45,693 nt of DNA. Source: an uncultured Spirochaetaceae bacterium. GTDB lineage: Bacteria > Spirochaetota > Spirochaetia > Sphaerochaetales > Sphaerochaetaceae. The stretch covers positions 1-45,693 of the forward strand of contig CALXKZ010000078.1 of NCBI GenBank assembly GCA_944389065.1, given 5' to 3'. Positions within the stretch are counted from its first letter, which is position 1. Each line of letters opens with the position of its first letter. The position numbers and the translations under genes were made by a program. The notes below the pieces were generated by a model. The model was not told where the DNA came from, made no database searches, and was given only the letters and a program-made list of their open reading frames with translations. Below are positions 26,232 to 35,043 of the stretch, piece by piece.

Positions 26232-29087
26232 CTACATCGGAAGACTTCTTGAATCAAACTCCATTGAAGATCCGGAAAGAGCCTCTTTTGAAGTGACAAC
26301 AGCAATATGGCAATCCTTGACTGCTTCTGAGAATCTTTCAGCTGCTGCTCTTATATCATCAAGGCTGAGCGCAAGAATGCTATTGAGCATCTTTTCTCTC
26401 TCATCATCGTCTATCTTGTAGATTATCCTACGGATATCAACAAGCGACTTCACGGCAGGAGCCATCGGCTTCACTCCTTTTGAAAGCTCTCCTATGACAG
26501 CATCCGAAAGTATTTCCTCCGAGATATCAGCAGAGAGAGGAGATGAAAGGAAATCGGAAACCGTACCATCCAGCCGCGGATCACGATATGAATAGAATGA
26601 CCAGATTCTCTCTATGTAATCGAGATAGGCCCCTACACCATATGCGCCTCCCTTCTCCCTCACAAGTTTCCAGAGTGATGTAGAAGAAAGCATTGACAGA
26701 TATATCTTATCACCAGCCGCTCTTGCAGATGTCATTGCCTCACCTTTTCCTGATATCCCTATGAATGAAACATCGGTGGATGCTGTATAGACAGCAACAG
26801 GAGGAAGATCAGGTACGGCATGATGTATATCCCCTATTTCCCCGCCCTCTGGAAGAGAACAGGAAAATCCATGCGCTGCTTTCCATGCGCCTTCCATATC
26901 CTTCTCCTCTGCTGTTATATGGATCATAACTCTCTTATGCTGAATGGCCTTCCCTGCAGCCTTTCCAATACGGTTTCGCAGAGCATCCGGATCAGAGGAA
27001 AGCATATCTCTGACTATAAACCAGCATGTAAGGCCTGAAAGCCGCTCCCCGATATAAAGGGATGGAGAGAAAGATGCGGCAGCCCTGCTCATCGCATATG
27101 TATGCCCGCTTGATATCGAACTGGACTGGAAATCGGTCAGGATATCTGTAAGCGCGGCCTTGATCCTCTCATGTGTCATATCAAAGGTCATAAACAGCTT
27201 CAGGAAGAGATCCAGCCCATCTTTCTCCAGGCCTGGAAGGGATTTCAGCCGTGCGGTAAGATACACTCTCTCCTTTCCCTCCCTGTCAGAACCGGATTCA
27301 AGATAGAATGCATAGCCTCCTGACACAAACCTGAGCTCAGTCTGGAACTCAGGATAATCCATTCCATCGATACCGCACATTGAAAGAAGCCTGGCGAATA
27401 TATTCAATGCATCCAGCTCCTCATATGAGAAATCAGATACATCGAAAAGGATATCAGTATAGACAATGCCCCCTGTCATCATCGGCATCAGATATATTCC
27501 TTCCCGGACCGAATGCTCTATCCTGTTTATACGATGAGGAAGATCATCAACTGAAAGACGGGGAATCGAAGAAAGAAGCGAAGGAGAATCGGCTGAATGC
27601 TGGAATGCGATGAATGCCTCTTCTATTTCTCTGCTGTATTCGCCTCTCTGCTTCTCCAGCTCATCAGAGAGCGTCTTCCTGATACCCTCAGAATAGAGAG
27701 GATCCTTTTTTATGACAGCAAGAAGCCTATGATTGTTCTCTATCAGATTCTTTTCTATCCACTCTTCGAAGAACCTGGGATTCTCTTCCCATTTCCTGCG
27801 TATTTCTCCGATAATCTCTGATGCAGAGAGCATTGCTGCAGGATCGGTTCCGAATGTAAGAGCCTTCTCTGCCTGAAAGAACAGCCGCATACCCATCGGC
27901 ATGCCTGCAGGTATTTCCCTTGTGGAGAACTCCATACGCCGTATCGCAGCTTCTATAGCCTTGCTGTCAAATCCTTCACTGACAATCGTCCGAAGCGCAT
28001 TCAGGATGAATGACTCAATTCTATCTGCATCCTTATCATCTGCACCGGAGAACCCCGCAGAGAAGACAAGCTCCCGGTAACTTGAGCACATACCGCTTTC
28101 AGTCGATAGATCAGCACCAAGATCCGATTCCGAGATAGCTCTGTACAATGGACAGCCGGGAGATCCGAGGAGAATATCCACAATCAGAGAGAGCAATGTA
28201 CTGCTTCCGGGAATTGCATTGTCACCTAAAAGCCATGAGACCATCACCGTCGAGCCGGACTCGCCATTCTCTGCCCCAGAACGCGCATAATGCTTCTTAG
28301 GTTCCAGCCACCGCGGAGTAAGGCCACAGCGAGGAACCTTCTCTCCTCCATCCGCATTAGCAAGATAAAAGCTATCGAGCATTTCAAGCTTATCCTCGAT
28401 TGACAGATCGCCATAGAGGAAAAGCATCATATTCCGTGGAACATAGAATCGTCTGTAAGCAGCTAGGTATTCATCATATGCAAGGGACACGATCTCACGG
28501 CAATCACCCCCTGATTCATATTTATATGGAGAATCTCCGAATAGAGGCTTTATCGCCTCTGAGGATACAACGGATTCATGCTCGGACATGACCCCAAGCA
28601 TCTCTGAGAACACAACTCCCTCGAAATGAAGTCCTCCTTCTGAAGAGAGCCTGATGCCTTCCTGCATGAAAGTCTCTTTTCTGAGAAGCGGATTGAATAC
28701 TGCATCTGTATAGACAGAGAAGATATTATCAAAATCCTTCATTACAGTCGAAGCAGCGGGGAAATAAGTTCTATCAACACCTGTTAGCGCATTCAGAAAA
28801 GTATTCGGGCTGTTTCTGACAAGAAGCATGAATGGATCCTTTACAGGGTACCTCCGGCTCCCTGCAAGCACTGTATGCTCGATGATATGGCTTATGCCTT
28901 TCCCCGATGATGGAGGCGTATATATCGAATATGAGAAGAATCTTTCCTTGTCATCATTTAGCACTGCATATATCTGGAAGCCTGTTTTATCGTGTTCGAG
29001 AAGTATGCCTTCTGCTTTATAGTCATCAATGCGATCTCTGCGCTTCACGGTAAATCCGTGACAAGCATCACCTGTCTTCAATTCCAT
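26232..29087 (-). CDS. M16C-family zinc metallopeptidase (PreP/Cym1-like)
   Basis: This large peptidase of about 951 residues has the inverted zinc motif HIIEH followed by TVLAGSRRYPVKDPF, and FLNALTGVDRTYFP, all typical of the presequence-protease branch. Four homologous M16 domains are expected; the C-terminal half includes LVREKGGAYGVGA, the substrate-binding motif. It has no signal peptide, so it should degrade peptides in the cytoplasm. The ATG at 29087 gives the family-like MELKTGDACHGF. No ribosome site is seen; -35 TTGTCA, 17 bases, -10 TACTGT and 6 bases lead to this ATG. Earlier in-frame ATGs exist (29102 and upstream) but lie inside this promoter. Divergent from nfo. Confidence 0.88.
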   Translation of the reverse strand: MELKTGDACHGFTVKRRDRIDDYKAEGILLEHDKTGFQIYAVLNDDKERFFSYSIYTPPSSGKGISHIIEHTVLAGSRRYPVKDPFMLLVRNSPNTFLNALTGVDRTYFPAASTVMKDFDNIFSVYTDAVFNPLLRKETFMQEGIRLSSEGGLHFEGVVFSEMLGVMSEHESVVSSEAIKPLFGDSPYKYESGGDCREIVSLAYDEYLAAYRRFYVPRNMMLFLYGDLSIEDKLEMLDSFYLANADGGEKVPRCGLTPRWLEPKKHYARSGAENGESGSTVMVSWLLGDNAIPGSSTLLSLIVDILLGSPGCPLYRAISESDLGADLSTESGMCSSYRELVFSAGFSGADDKDADRIESFILNALRTIVSEGFDSKAIEAAIRRMEFSTREIPAGMPMGMRLFFQAEKALTFGTDPAAMLSASEIIGEIRRKWEENPRFFEEWIEKNLIENNHRLLAVIKKDPLYSEGIRKTLSDELEKQRGEYSREIEEAFIAFQHSADSPSLLSSIPRLSVDDLPHRINRIEHSVREGIYLMPMMTGGIVYTDILFDVSDFSYEELDALNIFARLLSMCGIDGMDYPEFQTELRFVSGGYAFYLESGSDREGKERVYLTARLKSLPGLEKDGLDLFLKLFMTFDMTHERIKAALTDILTDFQSSSISSGHTYAMSRAAASFSPSLYIGERLSGLTCWFIVRDMLSSDPDALRNRIGKAAGKAIQHKRVMIHITAEEKDMEGAWKAAHGFSCSLPEGGEIGDIHHAVPDLPPVAVYTASTDVSFIGISGKGEAMTSARAAGDKIYLSMLSSTSLWKLVREKGGAYGVGAYLDYIERIWSFYSYRDPRLDGTVSDFLSSPLSADISEEILSDAVIGELSKGVKPMAPAVKSLVDIRRIIYKIDDDEREKMLNSILALSLDDIRAAAERFSEAVKDCHIAVVTSKEALSGSSMEFDSRSLPM

Positions 29088-29093
29088 AATGCA

Positions 29094-29122
29094 ACAGTAC
29101 ATTGCCTTCAGCCATTTGACAA
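29094..29122 (-). promoter_or_regulatory. Promoter of the M16C peptidase gene, leaderless geometry
   Basis: Minus strand TTGTCA (29117-29122), 17 bases, TACTGT (29094-29099), then six bases to the ATG. Its -35 overlaps the -35 of the divergent nfo promoter by five bases. Confidence 0.55.
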
Positions 29123-29144
29123 GAAGATAACTCAGGCATATCGT
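29116..29144 (+). promoter_or_regulatory. Promoter of nfo, leaderless geometry
   Basis: A perfect -35 TTGACA (29116-29121), a 17-base spacer and -10 TATCGT (29139-29144) are followed by six bases and the nfo ATG. Confidence 0.6.
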
Positions 29145-29150
29145 TTCCAT

Positions 29151-29996
29151 ATGCTTTTCGTTGGACCACATGTATCAATCGCAAAAGATATCAGTCTTGC
29201 ACCAGTCAGAGCCCATGAGCTTGGAGCAACAGGATTCGGGCTATTTACGAAGAATCAGAGAGTATGGAACGCCCCGCCCCTCAGTGAAAGCAGTATTGTA
29301 TCTTTCAGGCAGAACATGAAGGAATACGGCTATACTGAAAAGGCCATACTTCCACATGCAGGCTACCTCATAAACCCAGCTAGCCCTGACAAGGACCTCT
29401 GGGATAAATCCCTTTCTCTCTTCCTCGATGAGGCATCAAGAACAGTATCCTTATCGCTGAATACGATAAATATCCATCCGGGTGCATACAAGGAAGGATT
29501 GCGGGAAGATGGCATCAGGCGCGCTTCCTTGATGATGGATGAAGTTCTCAGGAGTACCCCAGGGATACGGATCGCAATCGAGAACACAGCAGGAGCGGGA
29601 ACCATCCTCGGATCGACTTTCGAAGAGCTTGATGCCCTGCTGGAGGCCGCGGCTGAGAAAGACAGGATAGGCTTCACCCTTGATACTGCCCATCTTTTCG
29701 GAAGCGGCTATGATATAGCTTCTGATCCTGACAATGTCCTTGACTCATTCTTCTCCCGCTTCGGCAAGGAAAAGCTATACGGAATGCACCTCAATGATTC
29801 AAAAGTCCCTCTGGCCTCACATAAAGACCGGCATGAAAGCTTAGGGAAAGGACTGATCGGGAAAGATGCATTCATGGCTATTGTCAGTAGACCGGAAGTA
29901 CAGGGCATTCCACTTGTGCTTGAGACGATAGATGAGAGCCTCTGGAAGGATGAGGTGGAGATGCTTCTGACAGCTCAGACAGACACTCGGGGCTGA
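29151..29996 (+). CDS. nfo: Endonuclease IV (AP endonuclease)
   Basis: The 281-residue protein matches E. coli Nfo in length and in the three-zinc ligand set: LPHAGYLINP, NIHPGAY, AIENTAGAG, TLDTAHLFGSGYD, MHLNDSK, KDRHESLGKG and LVLETI. It cuts DNA at abasic sites during base excision repair. The start MLFVGPHVSI fits the family; longer in-frame starts lie inside the divergent peptidase gene. No ribosome site precedes the ATG, and a complete promoter places transcription start on it. Base-excision company in the window is the OGG1-type glycosylase at 43442-44185. Confidence 0.95.
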   Translation: MLFVGPHVSIAKDISLAPVRAHELGATGFGLFTKNQRVWNAPPLSESSIVSFRQNMKEYGYTEKAILPHAGYLINPASPDKDLWDKSLSLFLDEASRTVSLSLNTINIHPGAYKEGLREDGIRRASLMMDEVLRSTPGIRIAIENTAGAGTILGSTFEELDALLEAAAEKDRIGFTLDTAHLFGSGYDIASDPDNVLDSFFSRFGKEKLYGMHLNDSKVPLASHKDRHESLGKGLIGKDAFMAIVSRPEVQGIPLVLETIDESLWKDEVEMLLTAQTDTRG

Positions 29997-30021
29997 CTCG
30001 CTTCCATGGGCCTAGGTCCTT

Positions 30022-30048
30022 CAGAACAATCAGCAAGCTGCCGTTCTG
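30022..30048. terminator. Hairpin between convergent nfo and lipoprotein genes
   Basis: CAGAAC (30022-30027) pairs with GTTCTG (30043-30048), with an inner CAGC/GCTG pair. It lies in the 59-base gap between the two stops. No strong thymine run, so only a weak candidate. Confidence 0.35.
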
Positions 30049-30055
30049 GATATTC

Positions 30056-31405
30056 TTAGATACGGGAGAGCATCATACCAACCGCTATCGAAGCACAACG
30101 GCTGAGGGAACTGGCCTTGGCCTCTTCAAGAGTCTTGCCGCGTGCAACTGCGGATGATGACTGGGAATAAGCTTCCGCAGGCTTCTCTTTCTCCACAAGC
30201 AGGACTCTGGCATCAGAACGGACAGACCATCCGTCGGGAATCTCGGCAATGTCCGTCACTCCAATACGGAAGAGAATGAAATACCTCCGTTCAGGATAGC
30301 GGGCAAGCATATTGATATATACATCTTCCTCATTATCACCGCTGGCCTTAGCGACAATATAGTCAGCACCGGCTTTACTGACCGTTTCCTCAATGGCACT
30401 ATAAGCACCATCACCTGCCACAATAGTCCCATCGTAATCATAGAATGCCACTCCAATCACAGTCTCATCTGCAGGATATGATGTATACTCCTTCATCCGG
30501 TAAGCGATGCTTCTTTCACTGAGAATCCGATAAAAGCCATCAAGGAATCCCTCAGGAGCATTCTCCTGTATGGATTCCATTATATCTGGCTGAAGCGATA
30601 CAGAGAAAATGACATCAGAGCTGCGGATTGTATACGGATCCGTGACAGCAAACGAAAAACGGCCTTTCGGATCTGTCATGCATGTAACAGTCCTTCTCTC
30701 CAGCTCCCCATCGGCATTGAACCTCTCATAGGAGGCATCAATCTTTCCTGATGCAACATATGGATGGAATATGCCTTTATGCCGTTTCACGGTCACTGTA
30801 CCATTACGCGAGACATCCAGCTCTATATTCCCCAGATAATCCATAGCTTTTGAAAGGATCACATCACTTTGCAATGATTCATCCTCAACAGGTCCTTCAA
30901 GTGAGACAGCCAGTGCCTTCAAAGTCTCATTGAGGGCTTCCGTATCCTCATTTGCCCGGTATCTGTCACCGGCTGCAGAAAGATAGTCTCTTATCCTGTC
31001 CTCCCTTTCAAGCATCTGCACATACTCTTCACTCATGATAGAGCTATAAGAAGATTCAGGAGTAACGACAGCTGCATAGTATTCATAGCCATTGCCTGTA
31101 ATGGCAGAATACTCTGAATTTATATATGTCCCCAATTCCGCTATGCCATCGGTACTGACAATTTCCCTCAGATAATACATAGAAAGATCATAGCCGGCAC
31201 CAGCACTCATTGATTTGAGAGCATCATCAAGGGCATCTGTACGCGCCTCCGCCTCTGTTTCTCCGTAACCATGTCCGATGAACACCAGAGAACCGAAAAT
31301 CAAAGGAGGACGGCGGATCCACTCCGGCCCGTTCTCATCCTGCCCGGTGATACAGGATGAAAGAATAAAAGATACGCAAAGCAGTATCGGAAGAAGCCTT
31401 TTCAG
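30056..31405 (-). CDS. LPP20-like lipoprotein, apparent CTG start
   Basis: Read from CTG at 31403-31405 the protein has 449 residues and starts with a textbook lipoprotein signal: (M)KRLLPILLCVSFILSSC, with lipobox LSSC. No ATG, GTG or TTG lies upstream in frame before the stop at 31409; the first alternative, TTG at 31303, would delete the whole signal. GGGAGGTG lies 6 bases before the CTG, and the CTG overlaps the upstream TGA as CTGA, the same geometry as the ATGA overlaps elsewhere here. After the signal comes an LPP20-like domain (GYGETEAEARTDALDDALKSM), and a second similar motif (ARGKTLEEAKASSLSRCASIA) ends the protein. Function unknown; an envelope or flagellar-assembly-related role is only a guess. 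Confidence 0.72.
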   Translation of the reverse strand: MKRLLPILLCVSFILSSCITGQDENGPEWIRRPPLIFGSLVFIGHGYGETEAEARTDALDDALKSMSAGAGYDLSMYYLREIVSTDGIAELGTYINSEYSAITGNGYEYYAAVVTPESSYSSIMSEEYVQMLEREDRIRDYLSAAGDRYRANEDTEALNETLKALAVSLEGPVEDESLQSDVILSKAMDYLGNIELDVSRNGTVTVKRHKGIFHPYVASGKIDASYERFNADGELERRTVTCMTDPKGRFSFAVTDPYTIRSSDVIFSVSLQPDIMESIQENAPEGFLDGFYRILSERSIAYRMKEYTSYPADETVIGVAFYDYDGTIVAGDGAYSAIEETVSKAGADYIVAKASGDNEEDVYINMLARYPERRYFILFRIGVTDIAEIPDGWSVRSDARVLLVEKEKPAEAYSQSSSAVARGKTLEEAKASSLSRCASIAVGMMLSRI

Positions 31406-32361
31406 AAATCACCTCCCAACCCGATCATCAGCATATGCGTTCCCTGCAGGTTCTCATATCCGATTCTCCAGAAGAACGACGGAAACGCTCTGTGCTCATA
31501 GAAAACAGAGAACCGCCCCTTCCAGTCAAATCCCTCCGGCCCATATCCAAGAAGGATGGAGGCATCAGCCCCTATACGCCCCTCCTCGATCAGCGTAAAG
31601 CTCACAGAGGGAAAGATCCTATGGATATCTATGAAAGCCTCAAGCCCAAGACCGCCATACCAATACATCGCTCCGTTATCATAACGGAATAGAAATGAAA
31701 CAAGAGGAACGAACGGATATATCAGATCAGTACGCCCGAAAGATACAGCCCCAGTGAGATCGATTTCTGGAAAAGAGAACCCCATTGCTGCTGAACCGAA
31801 CATGGTCCACTCTCCCTCGCTTTCCAATGATATCCCCGGGAAAGGATTATCAAGATAGACAGGAGATAGGACATATGCGCCGGGATAGCTGTCTGAGACC
31901 TCAAAGACCCCTCTGAGATCACCATCAGCATCAACAGCGCTGAACCGTGTTCCCCTGCGATAACATTCCTCTGAAAGGAATGAATATGAACCACGATGGA
32001 TATAGTCAAGCCTAAGGCCTGGAGCAAGAAGGGATTCCTCATAGAAAAACAATGAAAGGATTTCCTCTTCGATGGCATCGGAAAGTTCTCCGGTGTCATG
32101 GCCCACAGCATTCACCACAACGCTTTTGCCGCTATATTCAATCGTGAACGTGGAATGGATCATATCCGGGAAATAATCATCATTCTCGCTATATCCGGAT
32201 ACCCTTACATCGAGATTGCCCCGGCCTTCAGTTCCTTCATCGACAGCTCTTCCGATAGCTGCAAGCGCATAATCAGGGAAAAAACCATCAGGAGTGATGG
32301 TACTGGCATAGGTAAAAGAAACAGAAAGAAGCAGGAAAAGAGCAACCAAAGGCTTTCTCAT
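31402..32361 (-). CDS. Exported protein, probable outer-membrane beta-barrel
   Basis: The 319-residue protein has a signal peptide (MRKPLVALFLLLSVSFTYAS) and a C-terminal half of alternating aromatic/polar strands ending in LMIGLGGDF, which fits an outer-membrane barrel. Residues about 20-110 may form a small periplasmic domain. The ATG at 32361 has a GGGGGA ribosome site and overlaps the pepT stop by one base. Its own stop overlaps the CTG start of the next lipoprotein, so a translationally coupled set of three is likely. No family could be named. Confidence 0.65.
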   Translation of the reverse strand: MRKPLVALFLLLSVSFTYASTITPDGFFPDYALAAIGRAVDEGTEGRGNLDVRVSGYSENDDYFPDMIHSTFTIEYSGKSVVVNAVGHDTGELSDAIEEEILSLFFYEESLLAPGLRLDYIHRGSYSFLSEECYRRGTRFSAVDADGDLRGVFEVSDSYPGAYVLSPVYLDNPFPGISLESEGEWTMFGSAAMGFSFPEIDLTGAVSFGRTDLIYPFVPLVSFLFRYDNGAMYWYGGLGLEAFIDIHRIFPSVSFTLIEEGRIGADASILLGYGPEGFDWKGRFSVFYEHRAFPSFFWRIGYENLQGTHMLMIGLGGDF

Positions 32362-33566
32362 CAATTCCCCCTCGCAATGGCAATAACAAGCTCAAGGCTG
32401 CGTTCCATGGCTTCCAGAGCGATCCATTCCGAAAGCGAATGGAGGTTATGCCCCCCTGTGAAGATATCTGGAGAAGCAATGCCATGAACTGCAAGATGGG
32501 CTCCATCCGTTCCTCCGCGGACCATCTGCTCCTTTATCCCAAGATCTATCGAGCATGCTGCATTCCTGAGCCTGGTCAGTGCATATGGATGAGAGACGAC
32601 CACATCATGGAAATTGCCATAAGTATCCTCAATTGAGCATTCGGCCTCAGTCCCATAGAGCATAGCGGCGTTTTCCGCAATTGATCCAAGCACCTTCTTC
32701 CGATGCTCAAGGCCTTCTTTATCAAAATCACGCAGAATAAGGGAAAGCTCTGCATTCTCAGCTGTTCCAGACATGCTCATTACTGCATAAAATCCTTCCT
32801 CTCCGCTTGTCGCCTCCGGACATTCGGTCCGAGGCAATGCCTGTGCAATGAAAGCTGCAGTCTGGAGAGCATTCCTCATGACGCCCTTCGCTTCTCCTGG
32901 ATGGACGGCTTTCCCGCTGATCCTGATTGAAGCAGATGCGGCATTGAAGCAGCCGACATCAATCAGGCCCTCAGCTGTACCATCGATTGTATAGCATACA
33001 GATGCCTTCATTTTCCCATATGGGAATTCATCAAGACTATGGCCTGTCTCCTCATCCGGAGTGAAATACACCTCGATATCTGGATGCGGTATGGACTTGT
33101 CAGAGGAAAGAACAGACAGCATTTCCATTATTATGGCGATACCGGCTTTATCATCGCTTCCAAGAAGAGTACTTCCATCGGAGGTTATGATAGTTCCTCC
33201 CTTATACCGAAGAAGATCAGGATTATCCTCTACCCTTATCTCAGGTCCATCCAGGATGATATCCCCTCCGCTATATGGAGAATGGACAACTGGAACAACA
33301 CCATTTCCTGGAACGTCATCAGCTGTATCCACATGTGCCATGAATGCGATGCTGTCACCGCACGAATTGCCTTCCAGCCGGCCCTGAAGAACTTTCTCAG
33401 GGCCATAGTAGACAGAACATCCGAGCTTCTCAAGCTCAGAGCGCAGCAATTGCATCAGATCTTCCTGTCCAGATGTTGATGGACGGATTGTCCCTGCCTT
33501 GCTGCTATCGCTCATTGTATCGATGCGGACATACCTCAGAAATCTTCCGAGAAGAGTACTTGCCAT
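32361..33566 (-). CDS. pepT: Peptidase T (tripeptide aminopeptidase)
   Basis: This M20B peptidase of 401 residues has the zinc-site motifs AHVDTADD, SDDKAGIA, TPDEETGHS, the YTIDGTAEG region, GGTDGAHLA and the C-terminal GGHNLHSLSEW. Length matches PepT of E. coli (about 408). It removes N-terminal residues from tripeptides in the cytoplasm. No ribosome site is seen; TGGCATAAT ends 8 bases before the ATG, which would leave a leader of 0-2 bases. It heads the set with the barrel and lipoprotein genes, an odd pairing of a cytosolic peptidase and envelope proteins. Confidence 0.94.
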   Translation of the reverse strand: MASTLLGRFLRYVRIDTMSDSSKAGTIRPSTSGQEDLMQLLRSELEKLGCSVYYGPEKVLQGRLEGNSCGDSIAFMAHVDTADDVPGNGVVPVVHSPYSGGDIILDGPEIRVEDNPDLLRYKGGTIITSDGSTLLGSDDKAGIAIIMEMLSVLSSDKSIPHPDIEVYFTPDEETGHSLDEFPYGKMKASVCYTIDGTAEGLIDVGCFNAASASIRISGKAVHPGEAKGVMRNALQTAAFIAQALPRTECPEATSGEEGFYAVMSMSGTAENAELSLILRDFDKEGLEHRKKVLGSIAENAAMLYGTEAECSIEDTYGNFHDVVVSHPYALTRLRNAACSIDLGIKEQMVRGGTDGAHLAVHGIASPDIFTGGHNLHSLSEWIALEAMERSLELVIAIARGN

Positions 33567-33574
33567 ATGCTGTC

Positions 33575-33583
33575 ATTATGCCA
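33575..33583 (-). promoter_or_regulatory. Extended -10 promoter of pepT, near-leaderless
   Basis: Minus strand TGGCATAAT, then eight bases to the pepT ATG. It shares the stretch TGTGG(T/C)ATAAT with the glpK promoter. Confidence 0.5.
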
Positions 33584-33617
33584 CACAGGAGGCACTTTGA
33601 ACATTAAGTTAGGATAA

Positions 33618-34460
33618 TCATATGGTGAAGTCATATTTCTCAAGCATTGGCTTCACATCATTGATTACATTGAACAGCGTGAATACAGCAAGGATTATGC
33701 CTGTCAGAACCGGAGATCTGTTCAATGAAGTGCCTATGCTGATCATTGAGGATGCAATAAGCCATGAAGCTGTAGGTTCTGTCGTAACATCCTCCAGCCA
33801 TTCCTCGAATGTCGCCGAAAGATCCCCTGTCCGGTAATACTCAACAACAGCCATGATTGATGTAGTAAGAACACCAGCGGCAATCGCGACAGCCGACGCA
33901 GCTGCGATCTTACCCCAGAATATCATGGTAGGAACAAATGCATAGACAACAGCGGCAGTCAATAGCACAGCACTCTTTATGACCAGTTTCTTCAGATCAT
34001 CGTAGAACGCTTCCTGCTGCTCTGGAGACATCAGTCTCACATTCTCTCTTGTTGCTGCATAGAGCCTTGTCTCAGCCTCCTCGACCTGGGCCCTGACTTT
34101 ATCAAGTTCCTCCTCTGGAGCCAGTCCCTCTGCAGCTCTGAAAACATCTTCCGCACTCTCAAAGCTTGAAGTCTCCAGGCAGAACTCCAGATACTCAGCC
34201 CCATTTTCTTCCTCCATTGCTCTCACTGCCACAGAATAGCCATCAGCAGATGCAAGCTCTGCCATCTCAGGCAGATCTGCATCGATATACTCTCTTACAA
34301 GCGAGAGGTTCTCATCAATGACCCTGCCCGCTGCAGACGTGAGAGCGGATGCGTCAATACCTCCAAGACTTGTTCTAGGAAGGGCGCATGAGGCAGCAAG
34401 TGTTGCGGCAATCAGCAACATCGCAATACCTTTGTCCAAATAGATTCTGGCTTCTTTCAT
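33618..34460 (-). CDS. Putative lipoprotein with membrane segments, function unknown
   Basis: The 280-residue protein has an N-terminal hydrophobic segment (GIAMLLIAATLAASC) with a lipobox-like LAASC. A charged helical middle (about 90-150, with EEELDKVRAQVEEAE) is followed by two or three hydrophobic segments (about 160-205 and 235-265). The ATG has a strong AGGAGG site. It follows the barrel-like gene by 15 bases and probably shares its mRNA. No family was recognised; the mix of lipobox and internal helices suggests an inner-membrane protein. Confidence 0.6.
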   Translation of the reverse strand: MKEARIYLDKGIAMLLIAATLAASCALPRTSLGGIDASALTSAAGRVIDENLSLVREYIDADLPEMAELASADGYSVAVRAMEEENGAEYLEFCLETSSFESAEDVFRAAEGLAPEEELDKVRAQVEEAETRLYAATRENVRLMSPEQQEAFYDDLKKLVIKSAVLLTAAVVYAFVPTMIFWGKIAAASAVAIAAGVLTTSIMAVVEYYRTGDLSATFEEWLEDVTTEPTASWLIASSMISIGTSLNRSPVLTGIILAVFTLFNVINDVKPMLEKYDFTI

Positions 34461-34475
34461 ATATTTCCTCCTGAA

Positions 34476-34982
34476 TCAGATTGCAAATCCGGCAATAAGT
34501 GAAATACGGAATCTTGAATACTGGGGCACGGCTTCGCTGAGTTCGCTAAGCCTTGCCTCCTCGGAAGAGAAGACATCTGTGAATGAGATCCTCGGTTCCA
34601 GATAGAAATACGGGAATTCAATAGTCCATCCGATCATTGCCTCTGAGAAGAAAATGAGATTGTCTGAAGGCGCTTCCATGCCCCAGAATGCACCGAATCT
34701 GAGAAGCGAAACACCGGCATAGAAGCCGAAGTCCTCAAATGGATAAACGGAGACAATCACTCCCGTCTCAATGAAATCAAGATCGTAATCATATGAATGG
34801 GAATATCTTATAGGCAGTGTGACACGTATGTTCCCATATCTATATGAAGCTTCAGCATCAAGACGAAGCGATGGATAGAACGATGAATCAAGGCATCTGA
34901 GATCAACTCCGGCCTGCCACACAGCAGCATAAGCAGAAGATGAAATAACGGCAATGCAGATAACCACCATGATTCTTTTCAT
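34476..34982 (-). CDS. Small exported beta-barrel-like protein
   Basis: The 168-residue protein has a signal peptide (MKRIMVVICIAVISSSAYA) and a mature part of amphipathic strands rich in Tyr, Phe and Arg (SYRYGNIRVTLPIRYSHSY, FGFYAGVSLLRFGAFWG), ending in an aromatic/hydrophobic strand, SLIAGFAI. This suggests an eight-stranded outer-membrane barrel. No ribosome site is seen before the ATG; a CATAAT box 13 bases upstream would give a leader of only about six bases. Function unknown. Confidence 0.6.
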   Translation of the reverse strand: MKRIMVVICIAVISSSAYAAVWQAGVDLRCLDSSFYPSLRLDAEASYRYGNIRVTLPIRYSHSYDYDLDFIETGVIVSVYPFEDFGFYAGVSLLRFGAFWGMEAPSDNLIFFSEAMIGWTIEFPYFYLEPRISFTDVFSSEEARLSELSEAVPQYSRFRISLIAGFAI

Positions 34983-35043
34983 GGTTCAAGAATGCATTAT
35001 GCATACGATGCCCGTAAGAGGCAGAAGCGGCCAGATTATCTAC

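Noticed and set aside
26207..26305. Upstream extension of the sugar-acid kinase family gene.
   Set aside because: It overlaps the M16C peptidase 3' end, and the family N-terminus plus a ribosome site support 26206.
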